Assembly: GCA_903925515.1 (NCBI GenBank) | Contig: CAIYFP010000561.1 | Location: 1 to 5,381 of the forward strand | Source of the DNA: an uncultured Verrucomicrobiota bacterium | GTDB taxonomy: Bacteria; Verrucomicrobiota; Verrucomicrobiia; Limisphaerales; UBA9464 | DNA: 5,381 nt | Reading direction: 5' to 3' | Part shown: positions 5,345 to 5,381 of the stretch, in pieces | How the letters are laid out: every line of letters begins with the position of its first letter | Numbering within the stretch: position 1 is the first letter of the stretch | Made by a program: the position numbers and the translations under genes | Notes under the pieces: model-generated | Databases searched by the model: none | Seen by the model: only the letters and a program-made list of their open reading frames with translations | Told to the model about the DNA's origin: nothing

Positions 5345-5381
5345 CCCTGATCTTCGCGTGATTCCCAAAACAAGGCCTCCC

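Larger units (their letters stand above)
4663..5381. other. Gene-free, repeat-rich region downstream of mpl
   Basis: These roughly 720 bases hold no credible gene. The frames open here (for example 4599-5042 and 4906-5361 on plus) lack recognisable domains, and the second runs straight through two repeat elements. No tRNA, rRNA or CRISPR structure was found. Contents from left to right are a hairpin at 4699-4726, a hairpin at 4868-4886, the paired palindromic element at 4909-5057, dispersed repeat copy B at 5181-5226, a possible GGGCCC/GGGCCC stem at 5227-5248, and hairpins at 5284-5313 and 5329-5344. Confidence 0.7.

Noticed and set aside
4906..5361. 151-residue frame in the gene-free region
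   Set aside because: It begins with GTG just before the palindromic element and reads through both repeat elements. Its AVPECPVL-SR segment is only the dispersed repeat in translation, and the same peptide appears in a noise frame at copy A.
4663..5381. CRISPR array or tRNA in the hairpin-rich region
   Set aside because: There are no regularly spaced direct repeats and no cloverleaf with a T-loop. The palindromes are inverted pairs, not array repeats.

Overview
The window is a stretch of GC-rich bacterial chromosome carrying four recognisable genes and about 1.1 kb of gene-free, repeat-bearing DNA. An mpl gene (recycling of meso-diaminopimelate murein tripeptide) points to a Gram-negative-type cell wall. 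The GC-rich sequence, the kinase set and the palindromic intergenic repeats suggest Verrucomicrobiota (Limisphaerales/Pedosphaera-like) to me, but this is recollection and low-confidence inference; planctomycete or proteobacterial origin is not excluded.

Layout: (1) 1-2861, minus strand: three co-directional genes, transcribed right to left, that look like one operon. They are a xylulokinase-type FGGY sugar kinase (2861-1332), a PhzF-family isomerase-like enzyme (1307-471, 24 bp after the kinase stop), and the first 135 residues of a ROK-family sugar kinase (406 to the left edge, 64 bp after the phzF stop). phzF and the ROK gene have clear Shine-Dalgarno sequences. (2) 2862-3273: a 412-bp divergent intergenic region with one copy of a dispersed repeat and an 11-bp spaced inverted repeat. 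(3) 3274-4662, plus strand: a full-length, intact mpl. (4) 4663-5381: about 720 bp with no credible gene but dense in hairpins. It holds a possible mpl terminator, a 149-bp paired palindromic (REP/BIME-like) element whose two end units differ by a compensatory base-pair change, and the second copy of the dispersed repeat.

How the genes fit together: the operon pairs two sugar kinases of unrelated sequence families (FGGY and ROK) with a PhzF-like enzyme, which suggests carbohydrate catabolism feeding xylulose 5-phosphate into the pentose phosphate pathway. No xylose isomerase or transporter is visible. Mpl is divergent and belongs to murein recycling; nothing ties it functionally to the operon.

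The plus strand is C-rich through genes of both directions. mpl therefore uses mostly C-ending codons, while the three minus-strand genes use mostly G-ending codons, as expected from a replication-strand skew. I found no phage, CRISPR, toxin-antitoxin or other defence-type system. The most notable material is the structured repeats.
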